Assembly: GCF_963422355.1 (NCBI RefSeq)
Contig: NC_085089.1
Coordinates: 7,534,052-7,598,051 of the forward strand
DNA: 64,000 nt
Reading direction: 5' to 3'
From: Corticium candelabrum
Lineage: Eukaryota; Porifera; Homoscleromorpha; Homosclerophorida; Plakinidae
Shown here: positions 39,471-52,100 of the stretch, one piece after another
Layout: every line of letters begins with the position of its first letter
Position numbering within the stretch: the stretch's first letter is position 1
Translations under genes and position numbers: made by a program
Notes under the pieces: generated by a model
Seen by the model: the letters and a program-made list of their open reading frames with translations, nothing else
Database searches by the model: none
What the model was told of the DNA's origin: nothing

Positions 39471-40640
39471 CTTGTGGAAGGAAAGCAAACAACTAGAATG
39501 CACAGCAGCCTATAGCTACTTTACTATATAGTCACACTAAACACGTACACACAACCTACAGTACAATCCCGTTTTTAACAGTATGACCATAAAACCTTGA
39601 GAATACCACAAATATGATAAACTAATCAAATGTAATCAATTGTAGTGAGGTCACATTACCCAAGTAATTAACACACATATTATGTTACAAGCATATGTTG
39701 CTACATTATTACGCGACCTGTGGTGTATGTACTAAAATGGTTATGTTATAGATATGGTAATCTCTACTTCCACATTACCGTCTCCTTGTCTGTAAACATG
39801 ATGTAATGTGTTGTCTCCTTGTCTGTAAACATGATGTAATGTGTTGTCTCCTTGTCTGTAAACATGACCTAATGTGCACGTGATTGCAGCATATAAGCCA
39901 ATGTAACAAAACGAACTAAGAACAAGTAGATTGTCTGTTCTCTCCAATAGATTATGAAACATCCAATGTAGTCAGCTCCTCCCTTTCCTCCCCATAAATA
40001 GCAAAGAAGGTGTTGTGCTAATCAAGACTAATTTAAATAAGGTTTACATAAAACTTTGTTTGACAACTATACAGCACTTGCTTTCTAATTTTGATTGAAT
40101 TGCAAACACATTTGAGCAAATGTTGAGCACATAAATCCAACCAAATGTAGTTGATGTTGCCTGAGGGTGCCCAATTAAGGTGCACGTGATATGTAAACAC
40201 TAACACTACCCACTCTCTGCTACCTTAGCTCAGTTGTAAAGTCGTATAGAATGCCACTACATGTAAACCTTATATTGGGTATAAAAACAAACAAACATAA
40301 TTAAATAAACATTTTAATTTGAATAAAAAATTTATGCCCACCAAATAAAGGATATTTCTTTACATGCTTTGTATCACCATTGCTCAGTACGTTTACACAT
40401 AAAATGCTTGATAATTATTTCAGTACATATGTACAGCAAAGTTACCCTTAATACAATGTAAATAGTGCTAATGTTTAACTGTTTACTACACTCGCAGCCT
40501 TGCAGCCACGTAGCCAGCATGTCATTTTGGGATCAACGCCCAGATAATGTCTATGTTAGAATATTACTGTTGCTGACACGCACATGGATCATCATAGACA
40601 CACGTGGGTGCACCCACACTCACATGCACAAGCAGTGATG
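39471..40640 (-). promoter_or_regulatory. Type 1 promoter / 5' flank of copy I
   Basis: Near-identical to the flanks of A, D and M, with CTATATAG at the same spacing. No coding exon seen. Confidence 0.52.
39781..39876 (-). repeat. 33-bp promoter VNTR, three units (copy I)
   Basis: Units at 39781, 39814 and 39847 (last partial). One unit more than in A, D and M. Confidence 0.85.
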
Positions 40641-40654
40641 CACACACACATCAA

Positions 40655-40716
<62 letters not shown>
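40641..40716. repeat. (CA)n microsatellite
   Basis: CA run at the 3' end of SINE copy 2. Confidence 0.95.
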
Positions 40717-40719
<3 letters not shown>

Positions 40720-41118
40720 CATGGACAAATGGATATAGCCTTCAGTATTGTACTGAAGATAGCACACCCGCCTATTTCTAGGTGGAGTCTTTGCTGCTAT
40801 TCAGAGTTTTAGGCCGAACTAACATATCCCTAAGTGCCAGAGCATCCAAGGGCACTGACTTTGGCGCAGCCTCGGGACTGGACCTGAAGCCCACACCTAC
40901 CGTCCGTTGCGTGATGTTCTGCCAAGCCAGTGGTTTTGTCCACCCCAGTCAATGACCAGGTACTCATCTATACTCCTGGGTCGAGAGAGGCAATTGCGTG
41001 TGAGTTTCTTGCCTAAGAGAATTACGCCTGTGCCCTTCCTGTACTTGAACTCATGACCCAATGGTCCCAGATGTTTCCATTCTTCAAATGCAACTCACTA
41101 ATCAATTGAGCTACAGAC
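40717..41118 (-). mobile_element. tRNA-derived SINE, copy 2
   Basis: Minus-strand head GTCTGTAGCTCAATTGAT, B-box-like GAGTTCAAGTAC, shared body GATGAGTACCTGGT and GACTGGGGTGGACA, (TG)n tail. Clearly diverged from copy 1, so the two are independent insertions rather than part of one duplicated unit. Confidence 0.78.

Positions 41119-41212
<94 letters not shown>
41119..41212. repeat. (CA)n microsatellite
   Basis: CA run on the 5' side of SINE copy 2. Confidence 0.95.
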
Positions 41213-42028
41213 ACTTCAACTTCAACACATATAATCATAAAACAAATAAGTAAAACTTGGTTGAGAAATCTGTTCTTGATTTGATCTAGAAATTTAGTGT
41301 AGATAAATAATTTTATCTTGTAGACCTACCACTCTGTTCTACTTCAGCGTAAGCAGTAGCTCACACAAACGACGAACTCATGATCAACCAGCAAGCATTT
41401 TCCAGTGGCAAGACTCATGAACATTTGCCGCCAGACAACGTATGCATACTATGACGATAGACATATGGGTCACGTGACATTAGAAAGTCCTGAAGTTTGG
41501 CACTGACTCAGACCGCCACTATCTTCTCTGTCAAATACCCGTCGTAACTCATTGTCTCACTTTTGTCTAAGCGCATGCGCATGCTCTGTGTAACCAAATT
41601 AAGTACAGTACAGTATTCTGTACGATTATGGATATCTCACTTAATTAAATTAAACTGTATTGAGAACATAGGATTGAATAGATTGAAAGAGCAAATTGGA
41701 AGAAGCTGATTAACTTGTGCACAAATTAACTGTTAGGAAGAAGAAGCATATGCCGGCAGTTGCCTGTTGGTCAAAGTTCGGTTGCAAATAGCTATCAAAT
41801 AGTCTATTATAACAACCTATAGGCTAGCAATACAAAACAATTTGTTTGTTATTGCAATTTTCATGTACTAAACGTTTATGGTAAGAAAACAGAAACACAA
41901 CAAACGCCAATGATGCTGCATGTGAAGTCCTGACAAGAAAGTCCAAGGTTCACAATACTAGATGTTACATTTCATACAATGCAAACAAGAACAACATGCA
42001 ACTATCCCATGCAGTGCTGTGTGCAAAA
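41213..42028 (-). other. 3' flank of copy J
   Basis: Family 3' flank with GCGCATGCGC at 41571-41580. No gene. Confidence 0.48.
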
Positions 42029-45000
42029 TCAACAAAGAAATATAGCAACTGTCATTTGCACATGACTTTTTTGGGATGAGATAGATGAAGGTAAATAACA
42101 ATTCTCCCAACGACAGTCATACATATCCTTGTAACTATCTGTATCACAGTGAACATTGTATGCACCAGGCTTCCTTTTGTCAAACGTCAATCCTGGTATT
42201 GCAGATGAATGAGTATTTGGCTCTGGAGGTACCCCATTATGGTGAATGCAATGATCTGTAATTTTGACTGGATTGTTGAGTATTGCTCCACGCCATGACT
42301 TTCCCACTTCAGAATTACGATCACCACGATATGCATACACAACTTCTCCTTCGTGATAAGCAACTGTCAATTGAACATTACCAGCAACATTATCCTTGTT
42401 ACCCACATTACACCAACCATCAGACAGATCAGTACATGGACGATCGACTGAACTGAAAGTACGCATGTCATCAGTTGGATTTCCAACTTGAAAATATGAG
42501 TGTTTCCACACAAGTGCACACCCACTAGAGATCACAGAATAATCACAATAAACCTACACAAATATTTCTTAGTCAGCAAATATGCGAGATAACTACCAAC
42601 ATGGATACCTTTACAGGTGGGAGAGACTTGACCTTCTGCATACACTGAAGAGAGTTGATCTTAATTTCAGAACAAGGTATGTATGGTCTCAACAAGCTAA
42701 CAAAAACAGCAGTTCGATCACTTTACGTGTTAAACTTGAATTCAATAAAAGCAACTTACATCTCAACCCACTGCTCAGAATCACAAAACAGCAAAGATTT
42801 ATTAGTATTGTGGTAGAACAAATAACCTGATGTGCTCATGTTGCATGTACCAGCTTCATCACCAACTGGAACCCTGGGAACCTAATGAGTGCAACACATT
42901 GTATGGCATAGTTTGTATATTATCTATTTAATTCAGAAATACCATATTGCAGTTATCACTGCTAGACTTATCTCTATTCTAGGCAAGTCCGATGTGGCTT
43001 GTTTGTTTCAAGTAATAATTGTTTGCTACTTGCCGCTATTAATGTCATATCACTCAACCCATAGGCTCAAGTGTCCAGCCAGTCGTCTCCCCCCCCCCCC
43101 CCCCAGAAGGAGCACCTACCAAGTTCCAGCAGAGCAAACACAAGACATTCATGAGTTAAAGCTATTCTTAGTAGCCATTTCTTAATTAAACATGAAGTCA
43201 GAACTAGCATTTGAATTGCAGTGCCCTGTATGTAGAGATTGACAAGGTTGTGGAAGCATGGTCAGATTTTAGACCTTCAGAAATCACCTTAATTAAAACG
43301 AGTCTAAATATCTTGAAAACAACACATAGATAAGCTTACAAACTACTCTATGCTTGACTAGTTCTGAATTAATCTCAGCCTGTATTTAGAACAGAAAACA
43401 CTTGTCAATTTCAAAGTTTTTGCCAGATTTTGTCGTCTTTCTTCTTCTTCTTTTTTGTCCTTTGACTACAGCATATCTGAAGCTAAACTTGGGGAAACAA
43501 CAAAGAATCAGAAACAAGATTTAGATAATATGAATGAAAGCCAGACATCATTAGTGAATCCTAGCAACCCCTAAAGGTAAAATGTAGGGAATGTAGTTGG
43601 AAGGATTCACTAATGATGTCTGGCTTTGGTTCATATTATATAAATCTTGTTTCTATTACTTTTTATACAATTCCTACATCTATTTCCTTTTTTCAGAAAA
43701 AAGTTCTTAAAATTCTAGTTTATATTCGATAAGAAATAATAATTAATATATTATCATCGTTGCCAGTAAATCCTACATTTCTACATTTGCTGCTCACATT
43801 GCCAAACACCACTTAACATTTTATCAAGAGAAAGTAAACACCCAAAACACGTTTACTGTACACATTGCCACTGCTATACATTCAATATCCACAACCTTGT
43901 CTGTCTCACTTCCATTTCCCAAATCACAATTATGATCTTCACTATAATAAATGCATAAACACTTACTGTAATTAGTAAAGTATGTCAGGTGTAATCAAAC
44001 AGGTAAGTCATCATGAAAATGTATGGTCCATTATGAGAACATTTCTGTTAACACTGAAGTTTTACACAAGTTACATGTGACCTACAAATGCATGCTCATA
44101 CATTAGACAACAGATTGTATTATATGTGTACATACCTTCAGTTCATTGTATAGTCTTGTTACCAAACTTTCAAGTTTCTTTATTTCAGAAAGTGGAGTTA
44201 ATCCAGGAATGCCTTGCAAACCTTGTGAACCTTTCTAAAACACAAACAAATACCAAAGTATTTCTCCTTGATGTCATTACGTAACTTTGCCATTTACAAA
44301 GACAGAACTCTCTCTCAAACAAAACCTGTCCATGAACATCACTCATGCGTAAATCTCCTCCCCTTTACAGTTACAAACAACAGCAACACAAACATTAATA
44401 AGCAGTATCTAATACTACATTTGCACCGACAAGACAAACCGGGACCAACCAGCCTGTTCGGGTATTCCAGCAGGGTTAAGTTAATTAACTGAACAAGCCA
44501 GCACATGTTTACACTGATGGTTTACAAGCGGGCCAGATAGACGTTTTATAATCACGTGATTGTCACGTGTTTCTACACGTAATAAAACATGGACGTCAGA
44601 GCAATTGCTTTAGAGGTTGTTCAAAGTTATCAACAGTTTCATGAACAAGGTCCACGCTAGGGGAAAAGGGTTATGACCACTGTACACTTTATAAAATGTT
44701 GATGGATAGCAAATGACTCTTGCAATTTCTCTGGGCTCATTTGATTTGCAGTTCTAGAACTGAAACTGAAGGTGTGTCGCAACTGTTGGAACTGACAGTA
44801 CCAGAACTAAATCAACCAAAAATCTGCTTTGTGAACCGAAAATGCTAGGGTATGTGCATTGAGATTTCAATAAATGACGCTTTTACTGTTGCAACTTCAG
44901 AGGAAGGCTCAGGAAGCAGAAGAAGCCAAAGTAATGCCAACACCTACTACGGCTTTATCAGGCTGATCCATCGACTACAGGAGCGACTTCAGCTAACAGT

Positions 45001-46708
45001 GCCTCTTTTTGTCTGCAAAATAATGCGCCGACTTGCAGAAAAGAGACGTGTCAGTCCTAGTAGTTCCAGCTCCTTGGATGCAACTGCTGGAACCAGTTTG
45101 AACAATTTCAAAACTAAATCGAACGCGCCTTCTGTTTTCATGGTCACAATTGCATCATGCATTGTTCCCGTAGACTACTAGTCACCCGTATGTACAAGAT
45201 TTACAAACATGTATGACTGTGGCAGCTTATTCCAGTTTTGTTCTAGAACATCAGTTGTCCATAAAAAACCTGGCTGTCTCTACCACAGCTTTCTCAATGT
45301 TTTGTCTTTTCTTAGTCCACTTGAATGACTGGAAACCTCAAGCTGACATCATTCAGGTGGGTCAACTGGAATAGAAGCGTTGAAGACCACACATCAACTC
45401 TCTAATAGATGAAACCATGGTCAAGCTATTAAATTTTGCATCACAATATTGCATACACTTTGGGGAGGAGAGGGGCTTCAGAAAAGCATGCGCTTTGTAC
45501 GCTTGTGAAATTGTCGATAATTTTGAATGATCCCTTACGTGTGTTCTTGTCTAAAAGACAGGTGTGGCAGATAAAGGGCTGCAGCGGGCATGCAAGACAG
45601 CCATTCTTTGAACCGCTGTCAGTCTAAACGAGCAGCACTACTGCTCATGTAATTACTGCTGAGTTTGGACGGTTTCATCTCCCCACAACAAAAACGAGAT
45701 ATAGAGATTCATCGTACCACGTCATATTGGGGGAATACCATCAGCTGCATATGCCTTGTCAACCGTGCCGTTTAGCTTACTTGCTTTACACTACTCGATG
45801 TAACTGAGCCGCACCAAGTCAGCTCACTCAAATTGAACAGGCTAAGCCAGCCCACCCTGCATGCCCTCTCCCAACTTAACCCAGCTGCGTTTACCATTGG
45901 CACATTCGACCAAGCAGCACTGACCTGGCATGGTCCAGCCCAGTCAAACGTGCCAGTGTAAACAGGGTACACACTTACCTCTCCTTTGTATCCAGGGTAT
46001 CCTCTAACTCCTTGTAAACCTCTTGGACCCACTGGACCTTGAATACCTTGCTCTCCTTTCTGCAAATACAATTTGTTACTTAATTAATATCAATCAACAA
46101 ATAATAATGTTATCAACATCATGTCATCTTACACGACCAACTTCTCCTTTCACTCCATTTTGTCCTACGTCACCTTGTTCTCCTTTCAATCCAACAGCAC
46201 CTTGCAATCCAATTGACCCCTTCTGACCTGCTGGGCCAACACGACCAGGAAGACCTTGTACACCGACAGGACCCTAAAATACATTTTACATTAGATCAAA
46301 TCTGTCAACACCACAAACAACCATCTGCTGCTCTACATTGAAACAATAGAATCTACTTTACAGACTTTATGTAATTCATATAAACTCACTGGATCTCCCG
46401 TCTTTCCAAATGCTCCTGGTAAACCTTGTAAGCCTGACAAGCCTTGTGTTCCTGGTACCCCAGGCATGCCTCTCTGACCCACAGGACCAGGAAGACCTCG
46501 AGGACCAGTAGGAACAGCTGCATCACAAGAGACTGCTGATGATTTCTAAAATATACAACAAAAACACTTAGCAGCAATTACTCTTGTGTTTGACTGCACT
46601 CTTCAATCAAACTATTTGCTAGAGAAGTTTGGATGCTACCTCAACACAAAAGATCACTTGAAGCCATGAAAATAACAGCACAATTTCCACAACAAAATGT
46701 GCTGCCAT
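42029..46708 (-). CDS. Collagen plus fibrinogen-related secreted protein, copy J (exons 3 and 4 fused)
   Basis: Exons: E1 46640-46708, E2 46390-46545, E3/4 46133-46273, E5 45979-46059, E6 44136-44234, E7 42760-42881, E8 42609-42696, E9 42029-42553; about 426 aa. E3 and E4 are one 141-nt exon in which the E3 sequence ...QKGSIGLQG runs straight into [10 protein letters not shown], with intron 3 gone, nine Gly-X-Y triplets lost and frame kept. The RGD of E4 becomes QGD. E9 is the most divergent readable copy: [38 protein letters not shown]. Introns 5 and 6 are long and hold unique insertions. Type 2 promoter, shortened. Looks functional. Confidence 0.78.
43510..43654. mobile_element. Hairpin (foldback) element in intron 6 of copy J
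   Basis: Two 52-bp arms (43510-43561 and 43603-43654) are inverted copies with about four mismatches, separated by 41 bp. No coding capacity; MITE-like. Confidence 0.75.
44413..45965. mobile_element. MITE-like insert in intron 5 of copy J, enlarged
   Basis: Starts CTACATTTGCAC and ends GTGTAAACAGGG, as in C, G and K, but with about 0.9 kb of extra sequence (about 44620-45540). A 109-codon plus-strand frame at 44852-45181 resembles nothing I know. Confidence 0.38.
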
Positions 46709-48126
46709 CTCGTAGAGAACAAAGAGCTGCAATGCGCAGTAACCTGTTGTTACTTCAATATACTCGTATACAATACTGCATGACACCCACAACCCGTAAG
46801 AACGAGATTACACAGGAAAATTCAGGAAATTCACAGTCTCAACTAGAATCGACAGATCACACTGCAAGATAAGCATGTGTAATGCACGTGTCTCTTCACA
46901 TGATCTGCAAACAGAATCATTGCTAGCACTATACAATTGCAAACTTATCCATTACCTTAGAGAGGAAGTCCAACAAAAATGTATCAGTAGATCTCACGAA
47001 GGCAAATCGATCGGTATAAGTTACTCCATTATCTTTGATTTCGCAACTGAGAACGAGCCGAGCGATGTTTCATCACAGGTACACAACGCCCGCTCCTGGA
47101 GTCTAAGCTCCGCCCACTGCAAACAAATCAATGAGAAGACGACTGCTACGGATATCTCGAGAAGATCGAATGTGAATGCGAAGATATTATGAAGATCTGC
47201 CTTCTTATTGTCAGTGGTTCCTCGGTTCCTCTCTAGAGTAAAATGGTGTCGGTAGAGCTGTTTATCCGTCAGACTTTCAACCAGTAGCCACTACGGCTTA
47301 GGACTACCTTGAGAACGTGCTTTTGCTTTCTTCTTCTTCTTCTTTTATTATCCGAAGAGAAACGTTCAGAGCGTCATCTGGCGTGTGAAACGTTCGTACA
47401 TCCGGGATTACAACCTTCTACCAATCAGCAGCCAAAGAAGTGCCTCGTCTCCTTAGGAATAAAAGCCGCCCTCAAATAGAGAACACGGCTGACATGCAGC
47501 AAGGCAAATCCTGATTGACTGTGAGAAATCACAGCATTGTAAGTATTATAAAGCAAAGCCTGGTTCGCAATATGACGCCGACACTCAGCTGAGCATCAAA
47601 CTTCAAAGAAACCGCCTCGACATTGGCGGCATCCTTTGATGTTGACGCCAACGTCGACGCTGAAATAGGATTCATTTCTATTATTGTCATCGAAGTCGAC
47701 ATCAGCTTCAATATTGTGAACCAGGCTTAAGTCGCAGAACATTCTTGAAAGCATCTCACTACTGTAAATGTGTAAACAAGAGAAGACAACACTTTCAAAT
47801 CTTACTCTTAATTAAGTACGTATAACGTACCCTCCTGAGCTACTGTACCAGATCTGGGCTGTGAATGTGTTCTACATCTGTAAAACAAATCTACCAAACC
47901 AGCACATACAGTACAACAGTGTACACTACACACACATATACTGTACAAGGTCTAGAATCTATTAAGAACATAGACTGTCCTCAAATATAGACCACTCTGG
48001 TTTAGAGGCCACACTTAATTGGCACCCATTGGTAAAAATTGAGACATTATGATTCTATTGTTTTAAGAATTGCAGTAAATGCCAGCAAAATAGACAAACA
48101 AAAGTTGATAATTTTTTATCATGAAC

Positions 48127-48128
<2 letters not shown>
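46709..48128 (-). promoter_or_regulatory. 5' flank of copy J (type 2 core, then unique sequence)
   Basis: The first ~160 bp match type 2 promoters, then sequence unique to this copy follows from about 46870. It includes a plus-strand CCAAT and GGAATAAAAGCC pair (about 47434-47468) that could be an unrelated promoter, and the MITE listed separately. No coding exon is convincing. Confidence 0.42.
47556..47728. mobile_element. Short MITE with TIR AAGCCTGGTTC
   Basis: Left end AAGCCTGGTTCGCAATATGA and right end, reverse-complemented, AAGCCTGGTTCACAATATTG. The 173-bp element is CpG-rich and carries GTCGACG-like repeats inside. No coding capacity. Confidence 0.65.

Positions 48129-48199
<71 letters not shown>
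48129..48199. repeat. (CA)n microsatellite
   Basis: About 35 CA units between the 5' flank of J and the 3' flank of K. Confidence 0.95.
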
Positions 48200-48200
<1 letters not shown>

Positions 48201-49118
48201 ATTCTCAAAGATAAATTTCATAACACATGATCATAAAACAAATAAATTAATTAGGAAGTCTGTTCTTGATTTGATCAAATTAAAAATAGTAGAATATGGT
48301 ATATAGATAGATAATTTTTAGCTTGTAGACCTACGTACCACACTGCTCTAATTCAGTGAAAGCAGCAGCTTGCACAAACGACAAACGCAACCAGCAGAAC
48401 AAATACTTGATTCGCGCCAGACTAGCAACCACAGAAAGACCCGGATCAACAAATTGCCTCTGATACAAATTCACTCATTAGTCTATTTGCCGCGAGACAA
48501 CACATACTGGTCAACAAGCGTGTCACGTGACATAAGAAGACCCTGACGATTTGACACTGACTGCCGCTATCTTCTTCTCTGTGTGTGTCGAATAGGCCGC
48601 ATGCATCGACTCACGTTTGTTAAGCTCATGCGTATACGCATGCTCTGTGTATATGAAATACCTAAACTTTATTAAAACAAACTTTAGTAAGTTAATACCA
48701 GTAAATTTGAATGGATTATAAAAGAGCAAAATTGAAAGAAGTTAATTGTCTTGTGTACACCTACAAACTTCTAGGGAAAGAAGCAGTCTCCAGTTGGCCA
48801 AAGTTTGGTTGCAATCTTAGAAAACTTAGATGCCTAACAAAGTTTAATTTGTCCTCACTGTATACTTGCCCAAATAAAATAACTAATAACTATCAAAATA
48901 TTCCATTACAATCTAAGCTACAACGCAATACAAAAACAATTTGTTTTGTAATTTTCACGTAATGAACTTTTATGGTTGGAAATCAGAAACACAACAAAAG
49001 CAAATGATGCTGTGAAGTGCTGACAAGAAAGACAAAGGTTCACAATACTAGATGTTACATTTCATACAATGCAAACAAGATCAACATGCAACTACCCCAT
49101 AAAGTGCTGTGTGCAAAG
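48200..49118 (-). other. 3' flank of copy K
   Basis: Family 3' flank. The usual palindrome is replaced by a different but still perfect one, ATGCGTATACGCAT, at 48628-48641. No gene. Confidence 0.48.
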
Positions 49119-52100
49119 TCAACAAAGAAATATAGCAACTGTCATTTGTACATGATTTGTTTTGGATGAGATAGATGAAGGTAAGAGACAATTCTCCCAA
49201 CGACAGTCATACATAGTTTTGTATGTATCTGTATCAGTTACCAGTGTATACACCAGGATTCCATTTGTCAAATGTCAATCCCGGTATTCCATTTGAACGA
49301 ATACTTGGCTCTGGAGGAATCCCATTTCCTTCTGTGCAATGATCTGTAATTTTGACTGGATTGTTGAGTATTGCTCCACGCCATGACTTTCCCAGTTCAG
49401 AATTACGATCACCACGATATGCATACACAACTTCTCCTTCGTGATAAGCAACTGTCAATTGAACATTACCAGGAACATTATCCTTGTTACCCACATTACA
49501 CCAACCATCAGACAGATCAGTACATGGACGATCGACTGAATTGAAAGTACGCATGTCATCAGTTGGATTTCCAACTTGAAAATATGAGTGTTTCCACACA
49601 AGTGCACACCCACTAGAGATCACAGAATAATCACAATAAACCTACACAAATATTTCTTAGTCAGCAAATAACAAAGTGTGATAACTACCAACATGGATAC
49701 CTTTACAGGTGACAGAGAGTTGACTTTCTGCACAAATTGAAGAGAGTTGATCTTATGTTCACCTGCAGAACAAGATTTATATGGTTTCGATTTTGATGAT
49801 CTAACGAAAACAATAATTTAATTTAAGTGTTCAAACTTGAATTCAATAAAAGTAACTTACATCTCAACCCACTGCTCAGAATCACAAAACAGCAGAGATT
49901 TCTTAGTATTGTGGTAGAACAAATAACCTGATGTGCTCATGTTGCATGTACCAGCTTCATCACCAACAGACACCCTGGGAACCTAATGAGTCCAACATAA
50001 ATTTGTAGTGCACTTAGAGCATTGATTGTATAAATCAAATTGTATGGCATAGTTTGTATATTATCTATTAATTCAGATATTCAGATATACTGTATTGTAG
50101 TTATCACTGCTAGACTTATCTCTATTCTAGGCAAGTCCAATGTGGCTTGTTTGTTTCAAGTAACAATATTAATTGTTTGCTACTTGCTGCTATTAATGTC
50201 ATACCACTTTGTCTACAACCAGAGACGAAATATTATGTAGCATTCTAAACTTACTAATGCTGTAGAGGAATTACGTACACACATGCAGTTGTGTATTGCA
50301 GTGAAATTTGACAGGTGTTAATTAAACAGCACCTACCAAGTTGCAGTGAAGCAAACACAAGACATTCATGAGTTACAACCAAACTATTTTTAGCAGCCAT
50401 TTCTTAATCATGAAGGCACAACTTTGAATTTGAATTGCAGTTACCTTTAACTAATTACTAGATAAGAAATAACAATTAATATATTATCATCATTGCTAGT
50501 AAATCCTACATTTATACATTTGCTGCTCACATTGCCAAACACCACTTGACATTTATCAACAGAAAGAAACCCACAACAAATTTACTTGCCAATGCTATAC
50601 CTTCGATATTTACAACGATGTCTCAGTTCCATTTGCCAAATTATTTAGACAACACATTGTATTAATTATACAACCATGCATGCTTCCACAAATGTGGTCA
50701 CATTACACAGGTGGTCCTAATAAAAAGATTGGCCTCCCAGATGTTGCACCAACATTCACCCTTTTTAGCACATGAAGCCTCCATTTATTAGCTATAACGT
50801 CATCAGTTTTCCTACGCTTTCTATTTGATCCAATGGAGCGCCACTACCAACATGTCCATGACTTCGGCTTTTTGTTTGATGATGTTCTGAATCTGGGTTT
50901 TACCAACCTCAAAGTCCATTACAATCTGCCTGGCAGATCTCCCCTTTTCTGAGAGCTAGGTAGCTTGATAACTTGAGCTCGTTCACTGAGCTTCGGTTCT
51001 CTTCGTCTAGATCTGTTCGTTGTCACGTGCAAAGCCAGAGATACACAGTGTAAGTAATATGTAAAGCTGGCTTTGAGCTTCTAAACACTAGATATCCCAT
51101 ATAATGCCTGACCTACGTCAAGCGCGATTGTGCGAAAGGTTGCATCCGGTCAACTTATGGAGGTTAAGACCTTGGCTTGGTCACTATGACAGTGGTCGCT
51201 GGTCACGTTAGCCAGTTGGTCGCACTAGCAAGGTTATTTTGTATTACAAACGGTCTATGCACAGAATAATAGTCGCTTAGCATAGTGGTCACACTACTGA
51301 AGTGGTCGCACTACTGAAGTGGTCGCAAGTATGGGTTTTACTGTACCTTCAGTTCATTGTACAATCTTGTTACCAAACTTTCAAGTTTCTTTATTTCAGA
51401 AAGTGGAGTTAATCCAGGAATGCCTTGCAAACCTTGTGAACCTTTCTAAAACACAAACAAATACCAATGACTCTTTGATGTCATTATGCAACTTTGCTAT
51501 TTACAAAGACAGAACACTCTCTCAAGCAAAACTGTCCATGACCATCACTCATGCGTAAATCTCCTCTCCTTTACAGTTCCAAACAACAGCAACACAAACA
51601 TTAATAAGCAGTATCTAATACTACGTTTACACAGACAAGACAAATGGGGACCAGCCAGCCTGTTCGGGTATTCCAGCAGAGTGTGAATTGTTGAACGAGT
51701 CAGCACACGTTTACACTGCTAGTTTAGAAGCAAGCCAAGTAGGTGTTTTATTATCACGTGATTGTCATGTGTCCCTAAAGGTAATAAACATGGATGCCAG
51801 AGCAATTGCTTTGCATGTGCTCTTGTTTGAAAGACGGCATAATAGTGTGGCAGATAAAGTGGCGTGCAAGACAGCCATTCTTTGGCACTGCTGTCAGTCT
51901 AAACGAGCAGCACTACTGCTCATCATGATGACTGCTCAGTTTGGACGGTTTCGTCTCAACACAACAAAATCAAATACAGAGATTCATCGTCAGACAACGC
52001 AATATCTGAAAGTACATCAGCTGCATATGCGATATACCACCATGCCATCTAGCCTATTCGCGTTTACACTACTTGATAGAATCGAAATTGAATGAGCTGA

